A stretch of DNA of 64,000 nucleotides from Planomicrobium sp. CPCC 101079 (GCF_007859275.1 NZ_VOHC01000021.1:124001-188000); one strand, 5' to 3'; numbered from the stretch's first letter, positions 38,365 through 48,841 are shown. A program made the numbers and translations. Notes: generated by a model from the sequence alone, not told the origin.

Positions 38365-39099
38365 ATGGAAAAGAAAATACTTGGAATTGTCGGGGGCGTG
38401 GGGCCGCTTGCAACAATGTTCATCGGCGAAATGATCGTTCGCCGCACAAATGCAGCATCGGACCAGGAACATGTCCATTCAATAATCTTTAATAACACCG
38501 GAATTCCAGACCGGACCGCCTATATTATGGACCGCTCTAAAGAAAATCCTGTCCCTGTTATGATTTCGGATATCCATAAGCTTGTATCTTTGGGAGCAGA
38601 GATGATTATCGTCCCTTGTAATACCGCTCACAGTTTCCACGAAGAATTGCAAAACGGTTCTCCGGTGCCCGTTATTCATATGATTCATGAAACGATGAAG
38701 AGGGCTGCTATAGAAGGTGCTGAGAGAGTAGGGATTCTCGCAACTACAGGAACTGTCACCTCGGAAATTTATCAACAAGCAGCAGAAGAATTTGGGCTGG
38801 TGGCTGTTTTGCCGAATGACAAAATACAGGCAAAAGTAATGTCGATTATCTATGAGAATGTAAAAGCTGGAAAACCGGCGGATATGCGAGTATGGGCTGA
38901 TATCGTAGCATTCATGAAATCCCAATCGTGTGATCGCATTATTTTAGGATGCACAGAATTGTCCATTATCAAAAAAGAATTGGATTTACCTGACTTCTAT
39001 CTGGATTCCTTGATGGTTCTGGCAGAAACTGCAATACTAGCATGCGGCTATAAATTGGCAATGCAAGAGGAAAAAATACGTTTTCCTGTTTCTAACTGA
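38365..39099 (+). CDS. Aspartate/glutamate racemase family protein, probable aspartate racemase
   Basis: This 244-residue PLP-independent racemase has both catalytic cysteines: IVPCNTAHSFHEEL near residue 84 and IILGCTELSII near 195. The start LGIVGGVGPLATMFIGEMIV is typical of aspartate racemases rather than MurI glutamate racemases. It starts three bases after the ATP-grasp stop, so the two are co-translated, and would supply D-Asp to that ligase. A strong terminator follows. Confidence 0.88.
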   Translation: MEKKILGIVGGVGPLATMFIGEMIVRRTNAASDQEHVHSIIFNNTGIPDRTAYIMDRSKENPVPVMISDIHKLVSLGAEMIIVPCNTAHSFHEELQNGSPVPVIHMIHETMKRAAIEGAERVGILATTGTVTSEIYQQAAEEFGLVAVLPNDKIQAKVMSIIYENVKAGKPADMRVWADIVAFMKSQSCDRIILGCTELSIIKKELDLPDFYLDSLMVLAETAILACGYKLAMQEEKIRFPVSN

Positions 39100-39134
39100 C
39101 TGTAGAAGTTTCACAATAACGTAATCAGCTTTTT

Positions 39135-39176
39135 AGACATGTGCCGGGCAATAATCCGGCACATGTCTTTTAATTT
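39135..39176 (+). terminator. Terminator of the ATP-grasp/racemase operon
   Basis: AGACATGTGCCGG and CCGGCACATGTCT (39135-39167) form a perfect 13-pair stem with a short loop, then TTTAATTT. Confidence 0.88.
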
Positions 39177-39186
39177 GCCTTCAATT

Positions 39187-39223
39187 AGCTGCCACAAGAG
39201 AGACACCTTTTCTTGTGGCAGCT
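39187..39223. repeat. Perfect 12-bp inverted repeat without T-tract
   Basis: AGCTGCCACAAG (39187-39198) and CTTGTGGCAGCT (39212-39223) are perfect inverted repeats around a 13-base spacer. No T run follows on either strand, so this is not a standard terminator. It lies 20 bases after the preceding terminator. Confidence 0.6.
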
Positions 39224-39450
39224 GGAATATATACCGGCAGGTGCAGCGGATGAGAAAAATTTCATCCCCCTTATTTATTAATGTTGCTTTGCAATCCGTT
39301 CGTAAAAGGGCATTTTTACAGGCGAAAAAAGAATAAAAGCTTTTAGGAACAGACTACTAAAGCCACTCACGTCTCAAAAACAATGACTTTCAATCATCTA
39401 GTCCTTTTTATCAGCTATTTTCGGCTCTTCGTTTTCTTTAGCATCCGCCT
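39224..39450. other. Intergenic stretch without a recognised gene
   Basis: About 230 bases after the two hairpins and before the end of the next minus-strand gene. No open frame with a ribosome site and no terminator for the gene ending at 39451 could be identified. Confidence 0.45.
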
Positions 39451-40209
39451 TTATGGATATATGTTCGCTAATGGTTTAAAAGACCGTACTTCATGGTCAG
39501 AAACGGCAAGAAACAAAAATTCATGGCGATGAAAAATCGCCCTTGTGTTATGGGAGAACGTTCCAGGATATTCTAAAACATGTCCTGTTGTTTCAAATCC
39601 CCATAATTTCAGCTTGTTTTCTTCAATAAACACCCCAAATTCATGAGTCAAGGCAAAAGCGAGGACATTGCCCGTCTCAAATGGAACTTCCATCGTTTTT
39701 TCTCTTTCAAGCTGATCGTTTAAAAAGAGCAATTCATTGGTTTTAAAGCTAAGACATGCATGAGGCTTGTAACGGGCAAAGAGAGCTTCATACAAAAGAT
39801 TATTTTGAACGGCAACACCATGATAGGAATCAGGTTTCTGGAATGGCGAAGCGTAGTTTAACCGGTTCTTTCCAATCTTTTCCCCGAAAACGCCTTCGTC
39901 GCCATAAATGCAAAGAATGCCTTCTCTATAGGGAAATAACTCATAGAGGTCATTGCCGACATCGCACTTGGAAACAAATTCACCTGTCAATTTATAAAAA
40001 GATAAGGTCAGATCGTTCAATAGACAAAAATGCGCTTTTGTAAAACGAATTTTAGAATGGCCAGTTGGGCTGGTAAGAATCAGGTTGCCGTTTAACCGGA
40101 CGATATTTTCGCCTCTGCCCTTTAACAAAACGATGACATCATCTTTTTTGCAATCCGCATCAATAATGGCCAAGTCACTTGTGAAAATTATTTTTTCCTG
40201 CAAACACAT
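39451..40209 (-). CDS. Protein of unknown function, beta-rich (252 residues)
   Basis: I do not recognise this protein. The frame is open upstream to 40308, but ATG at 40209 follows TAGGAGGATT at good distance and is used. The sequence shows short repeated strand-turn-strand units (for example IVRLNGNLILTSPTGHSKIR, LYELFPYREGILCIYGDEGV and EFGVFIEENKLKLWGFE), suggesting a beta-propeller-like or all-beta fold. There is no signal peptide or membrane segment, so it is probably cytoplasmic. It is alone on its strand between the racemase and the D-serine dehydratase genes. A function cannot be given. Confidence 0.75.
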   Translation of the reverse strand: MCLQEKIIFTSDLAIIDADCKKDDVIVLLKGRGENIVRLNGNLILTSPTGHSKIRFTKAHFCLLNDLTLSFYKLTGEFVSKCDVGNDLYELFPYREGILCIYGDEGVFGEKIGKNRLNYASPFQKPDSYHGVAVQNNLLYEALFARYKPHACLSFKTNELLFLNDQLEREKTMEVPFETGNVLAFALTHEFGVFIEENKLKLWGFETTGHVLEYPGTFSHNTRAIFHRHEFLFLAVSDHEVRSFKPLANIYP

Positions 40210-40347
40210 GAAATGAATCCTCCTACCGTTAAAGAAACCGAGCGAGGCATCAAACTTCGCCCGGTTTTGTACCTGGTTTCTATTACCGCTCACCGGGCTA
40301 GCCGTCACGAGTTGCCAATAAGTCCTTTGCTAAAAGAGTATTCCATA

Positions 40348-40632
40348 TTATAAGGCGTCAACATATTGTTTCGCTTCCAAAAGCGACAAACCAAGGGCTT
40401 TTCTGGCTTCTTTAACAGCTTTGACCGTTTCTCCCTGTTCCATAAGCTCCCGCAGCAAGTTGTTGACTTCCGGCTCACGGCCGCCTTCTCCTTTAGTTAT
40501 CTGTAAAATTCTCTCGTTCAAGTTTTCGATGCGCAATTCCAGCATTTTCATGCGCCCATTTACTGACAAGTAAAAGCCGTAAACGGCACCGAGTACGATA
40601 CCGGCAATAGGTATGATCCAGACATATTCCAT
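40348..40632 (-). CDS. Small membrane-anchored protein with an L7/L12 C-terminal-like motif
   Basis: This 94-residue protein has one N-terminal transmembrane helix (VWIIPIAGIVLGAVYGFYL), then a short coiled segment (LELRIENLNERILQIT), and a C-terminal motif TVKAVKEARKALGLSLLEAK that resembles the helix of ribosomal protein L7/L12 C-terminal domains (KEARKALGLxLxEAK). ATG follows AGGAGGGGGG, a very strong site. It starts 14 bases after the D-serine dehydratase stop and is likely co-transcribed. Function unknown. Confidence 0.8.
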   Translation of the reverse strand: MEYVWIIPIAGIVLGAVYGFYLSVNGRMKMLELRIENLNERILQITKGEGGREPEVNNLLRELMEQGETVKAVKEARKALGLSLLEAKQYVDAL

Positions 40633-40646
40633 GGAACTCCCCCCTC

Positions 40647-41975
40647 CTATTCTATAAGTGCTTTTCCTTTGTCGTAGAATTTTTTCATATCCTCTTTGGG
40701 CACAAGCGATCCGCCTGTCGCCCAGACAATATGAACAGCGTTTTCCGCATCGATTCCGTTTGCTTTATAATAACCGGATTGCAAAATTTTTTGGGGTCCG
40801 CTTAAACCTGCCGCGGCCGATGGTTCCACGTGAATTTTCTCACTATCGGCAAGGAACGCCAATAGCTTAAACAACTCATCATCTTCCAACGTATAAACTC
40901 CGCTTACCAGTTGTTCGCTAATGGCAGAAGCAAAGCTCGATGGCCTGCCGACTGCTAGGCCATCGCCTTCAGTGCAATTGTCTATGCCAAAATCCTGGAC
41001 ACAAACTTTTTCTTTTAGACCGGTCATCAAGCCGAGCAAGACAGCCGGCGAATGGGTCGGTTCAACGAAAAAGCAGTGGACATGGTCGCCGAATAACTGC
41101 TTTACTCCAAATGCAATGCCGCCCGGTGCACCGCCCACACCACATGGCAAGTAAATGAATAAAGGATGGTCTTGGTCAACAACTATCTTTTGTTCTTCCA
41201 GCTGCTTTTGAAGCCGGAAGGCAGCTGTGCTATAGCCGAGAAACAACTCTTTCGACTTTTCGTCATCGATAAAATATGAGTTTGGATTTGCCTGCGTCTG
41301 ATTGCGGCCATTTTTGATGGCTTCTCCAAAATCGCCGGCAATTTCATGGACCGTCGCGCCTTTTTCTCGCAACAGGTCTTTTTTCCAAGGCTTGGCATCA
41401 GCCGACATGTAAACCGACACATCAAAGCCTAACTTCGCGCTGATAATGCCGATGCTTAATCCCAAATTCCCAGTCGAGCCGACACCGATTGCATACCGGC
41501 TAAAGAACGACTTAAACTTATCACTTGCAAACAACTCGTAATTGCCGGTTTTTGAAATCAGCCCCGCCTGAAGCGCTAATTGTTCAGCATGGTACAATAC
41601 TTCGTAAACGCCACCGCGCGCTTTAATGGAGCCGGCAATCGCCAGTTCATTGTCGCATTTTAAAAAAAGTTTGCCTTCAAGGGGAATTTGATAATAGCCA
41701 TTCAGCGCTTTTTTCATATTATCAATCGGGCGGAAAGGCGATTCGACGATTCCACCCATTTCTTGTGTAGCCGGGAATTCCTTTGCCAGATATGGTGCAA
41801 AACGCTGCCACAACGCTTCCGCTTCTTCCATATCTGTTCTTGAAAGCTGCAAGTTCGCCTCATACATGAACTTCCGTTTTGGATTCAGCCAAACCACCGG
41901 TTCTAAGTCCACAACTTTCTTAATCAATGGATCTTCTCGCATCCATTTTTCTTTTTCCTGTTGTCCAATCACCAT
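40647..41975 (-). CDS. dsdA: D-serine ammonia-lyase (D-serine dehydratase)
   Basis: This 442-residue fold-type II PLP enzyme converts D-serine to pyruvate and ammonia. The PLP lysine lies in AIAGSIKARGGVYEVL near residue 118; the phosphate loop is GVGSTGNLGLSIG; FFVEPTHSPAVLLGLM and GIDNCTEGDGLAVGRPS are family blocks. The frame extends upstream, but the ATG at 41975 has AGAAAGG nine bases before it and gives the length expected for DsdA. It is followed by a small membrane protein gene and may detoxify or catabolise D-serine. Confidence 0.95.
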   Translation of the reverse strand: MVIGQQEKEKWMREDPLIKKVVDLEPVVWLNPKRKFMYEANLQLSRTDMEEAEALWQRFAPYLAKEFPATQEMGGIVESPFRPIDNMKKALNGYYQIPLEGKLFLKCDNELAIAGSIKARGGVYEVLYHAEQLALQAGLISKTGNYELFASDKFKSFFSRYAIGVGSTGNLGLSIGIISAKLGFDVSVYMSADAKPWKKDLLREKGATVHEIAGDFGEAIKNGRNQTQANPNSYFIDDEKSKELFLGYSTAAFRLQKQLEEQKIVVDQDHPLFIYLPCGVGGAPGGIAFGVKQLFGDHVHCFFVEPTHSPAVLLGLMTGLKEKVCVQDFGIDNCTEGDGLAVGRPSSFASAISEQLVSGVYTLEDDELFKLLAFLADSEKIHVEPSAAAGLSGPQKILQSGYYKANGIDAENAVHIVWATGGSLVPKEDMKKFYDKGKALIE

Positions 41976-42049
41976 AGCAATCATCCTTTCTACGAAAGTT
42001 TTCCTGTTAGTTTCATCATACAAGAACCGCCTAAAAAAGATAGGCAAAA

Positions 42050-42087
42050 TAATGTGCAAAAAAAGCCGTCCTGCTGGCCAGCTTTTT
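42050..42087 (-). terminator. Terminator ahead of dsdA
   Basis: AAAGC and GCTTT arms with inner GGCC/GGAC pairing (42060-42087), followed on the minus strand by TTTTTTTGC. It would end transcription of the small upstream minus-strand frame before dsdA. Confidence 0.5.
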
Positions 42088-42092
42088 GAATA

Positions 42093-42262
42093 TTAATTTC
42101 TTCGGCGCATTAGCAAATTCCCGGCAGCCAAAAGAAGCAAACCGGCAGCCACATAAGCCACCATGCGATTTGCAGTTCCGGTCCGAATTTCGAAACCACC
42201 CAGACAACCGCCAATATCAATGCAAATGACAATCCGCCATATATTCCTGCTTTCCAATACAT
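42093..42262 (-). pseudogene. Possible small two-helix membrane protein gene, frame-disrupted
   Basis: From ATG at 42262 the frame reads MYWKAGIYGGLSFALILAVV (one hydrophobic helix) and stops at 42110 after a tryptophan-rich end. An overlapping frame continues as MVAYVAAGLLLLAAGNLLMR, a second natural-looking helix ending RRN at 42093. Joined by one frame change near 42185-42200 they would form a typical small two-helix protein. The ribosome site is poor. This could be a decayed gene, a sequencing error or chance. Confidence 0.35.
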
Positions 42263-42386
42263 ATTTCGCTGCTTTTTCTTCAATAATAGTCTCTTGGGAA
42301 ATTTGCAAGAAATATAATTAACGCGGGAAATAGAAAACACAGTATAATAAAGCTTACCTGATATCTTATCCAAAGAGGTGCTGAGC

Positions 42387-43001
42387 GTGATCGTCATTAT
42401 CGATAACCACGATTCTTTTACTTATAATTTAGTCCAATATTTTCTGCAAATAGATTCGGCTGTTTTGGTGTACCAGGATGGTGAGATTTCAACTGAGGCC
42501 ATTGAAAAGCTGAATCCAGATCTGCTCGTCTTGTCTCCAGGCCCTGGCAAACCGCGGCAATCTGAAATTTTGCAAAAGCTCTCAAGATGCCTCCCTATTT
42601 TAGGTGTATGCCTTGGCCACCAAACGATTGTTGAGCATTTCGGCGGCACAGTGATCAAAGGCCAGCAGCCTGTACATGGCAAAATTTCGCTTGTTCACCA
42701 TGAGGGTGACGGCTTATTTGCCGGCATTCCTAATCCGACGCCCGTCGTCCGTTACCATTCATTGGCAGCGGATGATGAAAAGATGCCAAAAATACTTGCC
42801 GTGACTGCCCGTTCCGAAGACGGAGTTATCATGGCGGTGCGGCATAAGACTCTGCCGGTAGCAGGCATCCAGTTCCATCCAGAGTCCATATTGACTCGAG
42901 ACGGATTTGAAATGCTGAGAAATGCATATGATCAAGCCGTCCAGTGGAAAAAGAATTCTGTTGGAGGTCTAGCACATGGCGAATCCTTATCTGCTGTTTG
43001 A
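42387..43001 (+). CDS. pabA: Aminodeoxychorismate synthase glutamine amidotransferase subunit (PabA)
   Basis: This 204-residue class I amidotransferase releases ammonia from glutamine for p-aminobenzoate synthesis. It begins IVIIDNHDSFTYNLVQYF; the nucleophile is the Cys in LGVCLGHQTI, with catalytic His and Glu in IQFHPESILT. GTG at 42387 has GAGGTG upstream; a GTG nine bases earlier overlaps that site. It overlaps pabB by 26 bases, which favours pab rather than trp function, though such subunits can serve both pathways. Confidence 0.92.
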   Translation: MIVIIDNHDSFTYNLVQYFLQIDSAVLVYQDGEISTEAIEKLNPDLLVLSPGPGKPRQSEILQKLSRCLPILGVCLGHQTIVEHFGGTVIKGQQPVHGKISLVHHEGDGLFAGIPNPTPVVRYHSLAADDEKMPKILAVTARSEDGVIMAVRHKTLPVAGIQFHPESILTRDGFEMLRNAYDQAVQWKKNSVGGLAHGESLSAV

Positions 43002-44724
43002 GTTTCCAGATGAGCAAGGAACTATCCAGCCGCTCGCATTTTCCAAGCCAGTAAAAATATTAGAAACTATGGACCTTAACGAAATCCCGCGCATAATGGA
43101 CTCTCTCGAATCAGCAGTAATGGCCGGCTTTTATGCTGCCGGCTATGTATCGTACGAAGCGGCGCCAGCATTTAACCCGAAGATGAAAGTCCATCCGCAG
43201 CCAAGACTTCCTTTAGTCTGGTTCGGTATATTCGAAAAACCTCAAATTCCCGCGGAAAACGTTGAAGCAACAGAGGAATACACGGTTTCCGAATGGCAGA
43301 TGGCCGGTTCTATCCGGCAATACCAAGACGGAATCCTCCAGATCAAACATGCGATTGAAGAAGGCCATACGTATCAAGTCAATTACACCGAACGCCTGCA
43401 TGCCGATTTTCAAGGAAGCGACCGATCATTTTACCGGCAGCTCTCCAGGAACCAGCAGTCCGACTACAATGCCTATTTGAATTTAGGAAAACACCGCATT
43501 CTTTCCGCATCGCCGGAGCTATTTTTCCGGATTGACGGCGAGAAAATCACCGCCAAACCGATGAAAGGAACTGCCACACGCGGCCGCACAACGCCAGAAG
43601 ATGAAGAAAACGTAAAGCGGCTGCTCGCTTCTGAAAAAGAACGTGCGGAAAACCTGATGATTGTCGATTTGCTTCGCAATGATATCGGCCGACTAGCCAA
43701 GTCCGGAACAGTCACTGTTCCCCGAATGTTTGAAGCGGAAAAATATCCGACAGTTCACCAATTAACGTCCACGGTGCAAGCTGAAATAGACAAGGAATCG
43801 ACGGTTTTTGATTGGTTTCAAGCCCTCTTCCCTTGCGGATCGATCACCGGTGCTCCGAAAATCAGCACGATGGAGTTTATCGCTGGATTAGAGCAGTCTC
43901 CCCGCGAAGTTTACTGCGGAGCTATTGGCTTTATCACACCAGAGAAAAATGCCATCTTCAACGTGCCGATCCGCACCGTCATCATTGACAGCGAAGACGG
44001 TACGGCAAGCTACGGCGTAGGAGGCGGGGTCACATGGGATTCCACGTCTGAAGGTGAATACGAAGAGCTCCTTACCAAAGCACAGGTGTTATCCGCCCGA
44101 CGCCCGGAATTCGAGTTGCTGGAATCGCTGAAACTGGAAGGTGGCAAATACCCGCTACTCCCTTATCATTTGGAGCGACTTCGCGACTCTGCTGAATATT
44201 TCGGTTTCGCATATGACCAATCCGCTCTTGAAAAGATACTGGAGCAAACAGCCAAAGACCGGCCAAAAGGTTTATTTAAAGTACGCTTATTGATGGAAAA
44301 GAACGGAGTCCTTTCAATCGAGGCGCAAGCTATTTCTCCGGTTGAAGGACCTGTTGCCTGCTCGATAGCGGCAACTCCTGTTGATAGTAAAAATCCATTC
44401 CTGTTCCACAAAACGACGCACCGGCTCGTTTACGAGGAGCATCAAAAAGCCGCACCCGCGGAAGCTTTTTCAGTCTTAATGTGGAATGAAAACGAAGAGC
44501 TGACCGAATTTACGATCGGCAATGTGGTCGTCGAAAAAGGTGGCAAGTTCTACACTCCTCCCGTCTCTTGCGGTTTATTGCCGGGTACGTTCCAGCAGCA
44601 CTTGCTTGATACCGGGCACATCGAAGAAAAACGCATATACAAAAGTGAATTGGATGACGTGGACGCCATTTGGTTCATCAATGGCGTTCGCGGCTGGCTA
44701 AAGGTGGATTTGTTGAAGCAATAG
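42976..44724 (+). CDS. pabBC: PabB-PabC fusion: aminodeoxychorismate synthase I / aminodeoxychorismate lyase
   Basis: This 582-residue fusion makes p-aminobenzoate for folate. The PabB part (about residues 1-375) has the chorismate-binding blocks PMKGTATRGRTTPEDEENV, MIVDLLRNDIGRLAK and FPCGSITGAPKISTMEF. The C-terminal part (about 376-582) is a class IV PLP aminotransferase-like lyase with LEGGKYPLLPYHLERLRDSA, the probable PLP lysine in FHKTTHRLVY, and ELTEFTIGNVVVEKGGKFYT. ATG follows TTGGAGG. It is co-transcribed with pabA and followed by a terminator. Confidence 0.94.
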   Translation: MANPYLLFEFPDEQGTIQPLAFSKPVKILETMDLNEIPRIMDSLESAVMAGFYAAGYVSYEAAPAFNPKMKVHPQPRLPLVWFGIFEKPQIPAENVEATEEYTVSEWQMAGSIRQYQDGILQIKHAIEEGHTYQVNYTERLHADFQGSDRSFYRQLSRNQQSDYNAYLNLGKHRILSASPELFFRIDGEKITAKPMKGTATRGRTTPEDEENVKRLLASEKERAENLMIVDLLRNDIGRLAKSGTVTVPRMFEAEKYPTVHQLTSTVQAEIDKESTVFDWFQALFPCGSITGAPKISTMEFIAGLEQSPREVYCGAIGFITPEKNAIFNVPIRTVIIDSEDGTASYGVGGGVTWDSTSEGEYEELLTKAQVLSARRPEFELLESLKLEGGKYPLLPYHLERLRDSAEYFGFAYDQSALEKILEQTAKDRPKGLFKVRLLMEKNGVLSIEAQAISPVEGPVACSIAATPVDSKNPFLFHKTTHRLVYEEHQKAAPAEAFSVLMWNENEELTEFTIGNVVVEKGGKFYTPPVSCGLLPGTFQQHLLDTGHIEEKRIYKSELDDVDAIWFINGVRGWLKVDLLKQ

Positions 44725-44771
44725 AATATGGATGCTTTTGCAGCCAGCAAATTGAAGACTAAATAATACAC

Positions 44772-44811
44772 AAAAGCGCTTGGACTTCACCCACCAAGCG
44801 CTTTTATTCTT
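44772..44811 (+). terminator. Bidirectional terminator after pabBC
   Basis: AAAAGCGCTTGG and CCAAGCGCTTTT (44772-44805) form a perfect 12-pair stem followed by ATTCTTA. It lies between two convergent genes and may serve both. Confidence 0.82.
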
Positions 44812-44820
44812 ACTTAACCC

Positions 44821-45458
44821 TTAATGACCATTAATCACAATAATTTCTCCTATCATATGAACTCTATCGTCTTCTACAATAAGCCCATCCCCATCATTTT
44901 CTGCATAAACGGTTATTCCGTTTGTTTCAGCATATGTATAAACTTCTTTTTTATATTCATCATTCCAACGGTTAAAGTGAGGCAAAACTCAAAATCCACA
45001 AATTGCAAGGCTTCTAAACCTTGAACAAGATCCCCTGTAAACAATTGAAATAAATTTATAGACATACCGAATTGAACAGCTCTCCCGCTAACTCCTACAA
45101 TCGTTCCTCCTCCATTAAAATAATTACTTAGTATTTTGTCCATGCCACGATGTTTGATAGCATTCCTAAACTCAACCGGATTTCCTGCAGAAAGATGAAT
45201 AATATCGCATTTTAGCAATTCACCGATCTTGGAAGAATCAAACTCACTGTAAAGATCAAAAAACATAAGCTCTTTAATCCCGTAATTACGGTAATAATGT
45301 ACTTTTGTATTGAAATGCGTTTTTTCTCTATCTTCCGTAGAAGGAATATAGCCTATTGTAGTGTTTATAGAATCCCGGCCATCCAAAAGAATACGATCCA
45401 ACCTTTCATTGTCGGATAACTCAAGTGTTTGGTCGCTATAAAAGAACAACTTCCCCAT
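44821..45458 (-). pseudogene. Peptidase E-like (S51 family / class I glutamine-amidotransferase-like) gene with a frameshift
   Basis: From ATG at 45458 (GAGGTGTT upstream) the frame gives MGKLFFYSDQTLELSDNERL onward, with the nucleophile elbow GGGTIVGVSGRAVQ, and runs to FVDFEFC before a divergent end that stops at 44913. In the next frame the sequence continues as PHFNRWNDEYKKEVYTYAE and on to a stop at 44821, matching the usual family C-terminus, including the catalytic-His segment PHFN. A single-base loss near 44979-44984 explains this. The product would otherwise be a cytoplasmic S51-like peptidase of about 212 residues. Sequencing error is possible. Confidence 0.8.
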
Positions 45459-45504
45459 TTACAACACCTCTTATATGTATATTTGTATTTAAACAAAACT
45501 GGCT

Positions 45505-45540
45505 CTATTTCTATTTCTATTTCTATTTCTATTTCTATTT
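45505..45540 (+). repeat. Six tandem copies of CTATTT
   Basis: A perfect hexanucleotide tandem repeat lies 47 bases upstream of the S51-like gene start (AAATAG on its strand), in the region where its promoter should be. Copy number at such repeats can vary by slippage. Confidence 0.9.
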
Positions 45541-45599
45541 CTGCTATTTTAACATAAATTTACAAATTCTCTCTAACTAAAAAATAGAGAACTGTCTGC

Positions 45600-45760
45600 T
45601 ATGGAGCAAAACAGCGGAGACGCCTGCGGAATAGCGAGACAGTCGAGACCCTGCAATGCTCTTTCATGTTTCGAAGCTAGCGAAGCGATGCAGAAACAGG
45701 AGCGAAGCGACGAAGCGGCTTGACGCTCGCCCGCGGCAAGCGCAGCTGTTTTGCGGAATA
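45600..45760. repeat. Palindromic intergenic repeat, long copy
   Basis: TATGGAGCAAAACAGCGGAG begins and GCGCAGCTGTTTTGCGGAATA ends the element. GCAAAACAGC (45606-45615) and GCTGTTTTGC (45745-45754) are perfect inverted ends. The interior carries the Bacillales-type words CGCCTGCGGAATAGCGAGAC and several GCGAAGC units. The shorter copies are at 149-206 and 7619-7653. It contains no gene. Confidence 0.7.
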
Positions 45761-45784
45761 GCAACTAGGCTACTTAATATTTAT

Positions 45785-45826
45785 ATAACTAAAAAAGCAC
45801 ACGGCTAAAAATAGCCATGTGCTTTT
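45785..45826 (-). terminator. Terminator of the pyr operon
   Basis: AAAAAGCACACGGCTA and TAGCCATGTGCTTTTT (45792-45826) pair with one mismatch; on the minus strand a TTTTTT run follows. It lies about 20 bases beyond the pyrE stop. Confidence 0.85.
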
Positions 45827-45848
45827 TGCTATACACTTTGAAATTCCC

Positions 45849-46480
45849 TTACGTCTCGCTCTTCAACGTGCCTGCCTTCAAACCCTCATGCCAATCAGCA
45901 AGCATTGGCATATCTTCTTCACGGATGGCGCCAGTGCTAATTGCTTCTTCAACCAACGACGGGAAATCCGTAAGTGTATGGAACATAAAGCCCGCTTCCG
46001 TGATGGCTTCGACTGATTGCGGCAAATCGTACGTGAAAATGGCAACGATGCCAAGCACATCAAATCCTGCAGCTTCCAGCGCTTGTGCTGCCTGCAAAAC
46101 CGAACCGCCTTTAGAGATCAAATCTTCAACAACGACCACTTTCTGCCCGGCAACCACTTTTCCTTCGATCATATTGCCTTGCCCGTGCTCTTTCGCTTTT
46201 GAACGCACATAGACCATCGGCAAGTTCAGCAGATCGCTCACCCACGCCGCATGGGGAATGCCCGCTGTCGCGGTTCCCGCGACCACTTCGCACTCTCCGT
46301 AGTACTGCTCGATCAATTCAGCCAAGCCCTTGGCAATTTCTTTGCGCACTGCCGGATACGACATTGTCAAACGGTTGTCGCAGTAGATCGGTGATTTGAT
46401 GCCTGATGCCCAGGTAAACGGCTCTTGTGGGCGGAGTTCAACCGCTCCAATGCTCAATAAGTGCTTCGCTATTTCTCTTT

Positions 46481-46484
<4 letters not shown>
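45849..46484 (-). CDS. pyrE: Orotate phosphoribosyltransferase
   Basis: This 211-residue enzyme joins orotate and PRPP to give OMP. The PRPP-binding motif is [20 protein letters not shown] near residues 115-134; [16 protein letters not shown] and [13 protein letters not shown] are also diagnostic. ATG at 46484 overlaps the pyrF stop by four bases with GGAGCG upstream. It is the last gene of the operon, and the product is decarboxylated by PyrF. Confidence 0.97.

Positions 46485-48841
<2,357 letters not shown>

Noticed and set aside
42387-43001. PabA as TrpG of a tryptophan operon
   Set aside because: The next gene is a PabB-PabC fusion, and no trp genes are nearby; dual use cannot be excluded.
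45505-45540. Tandem units as a CRISPR array
   Set aside because: Units are six bases long and directly adjacent with no spacers.
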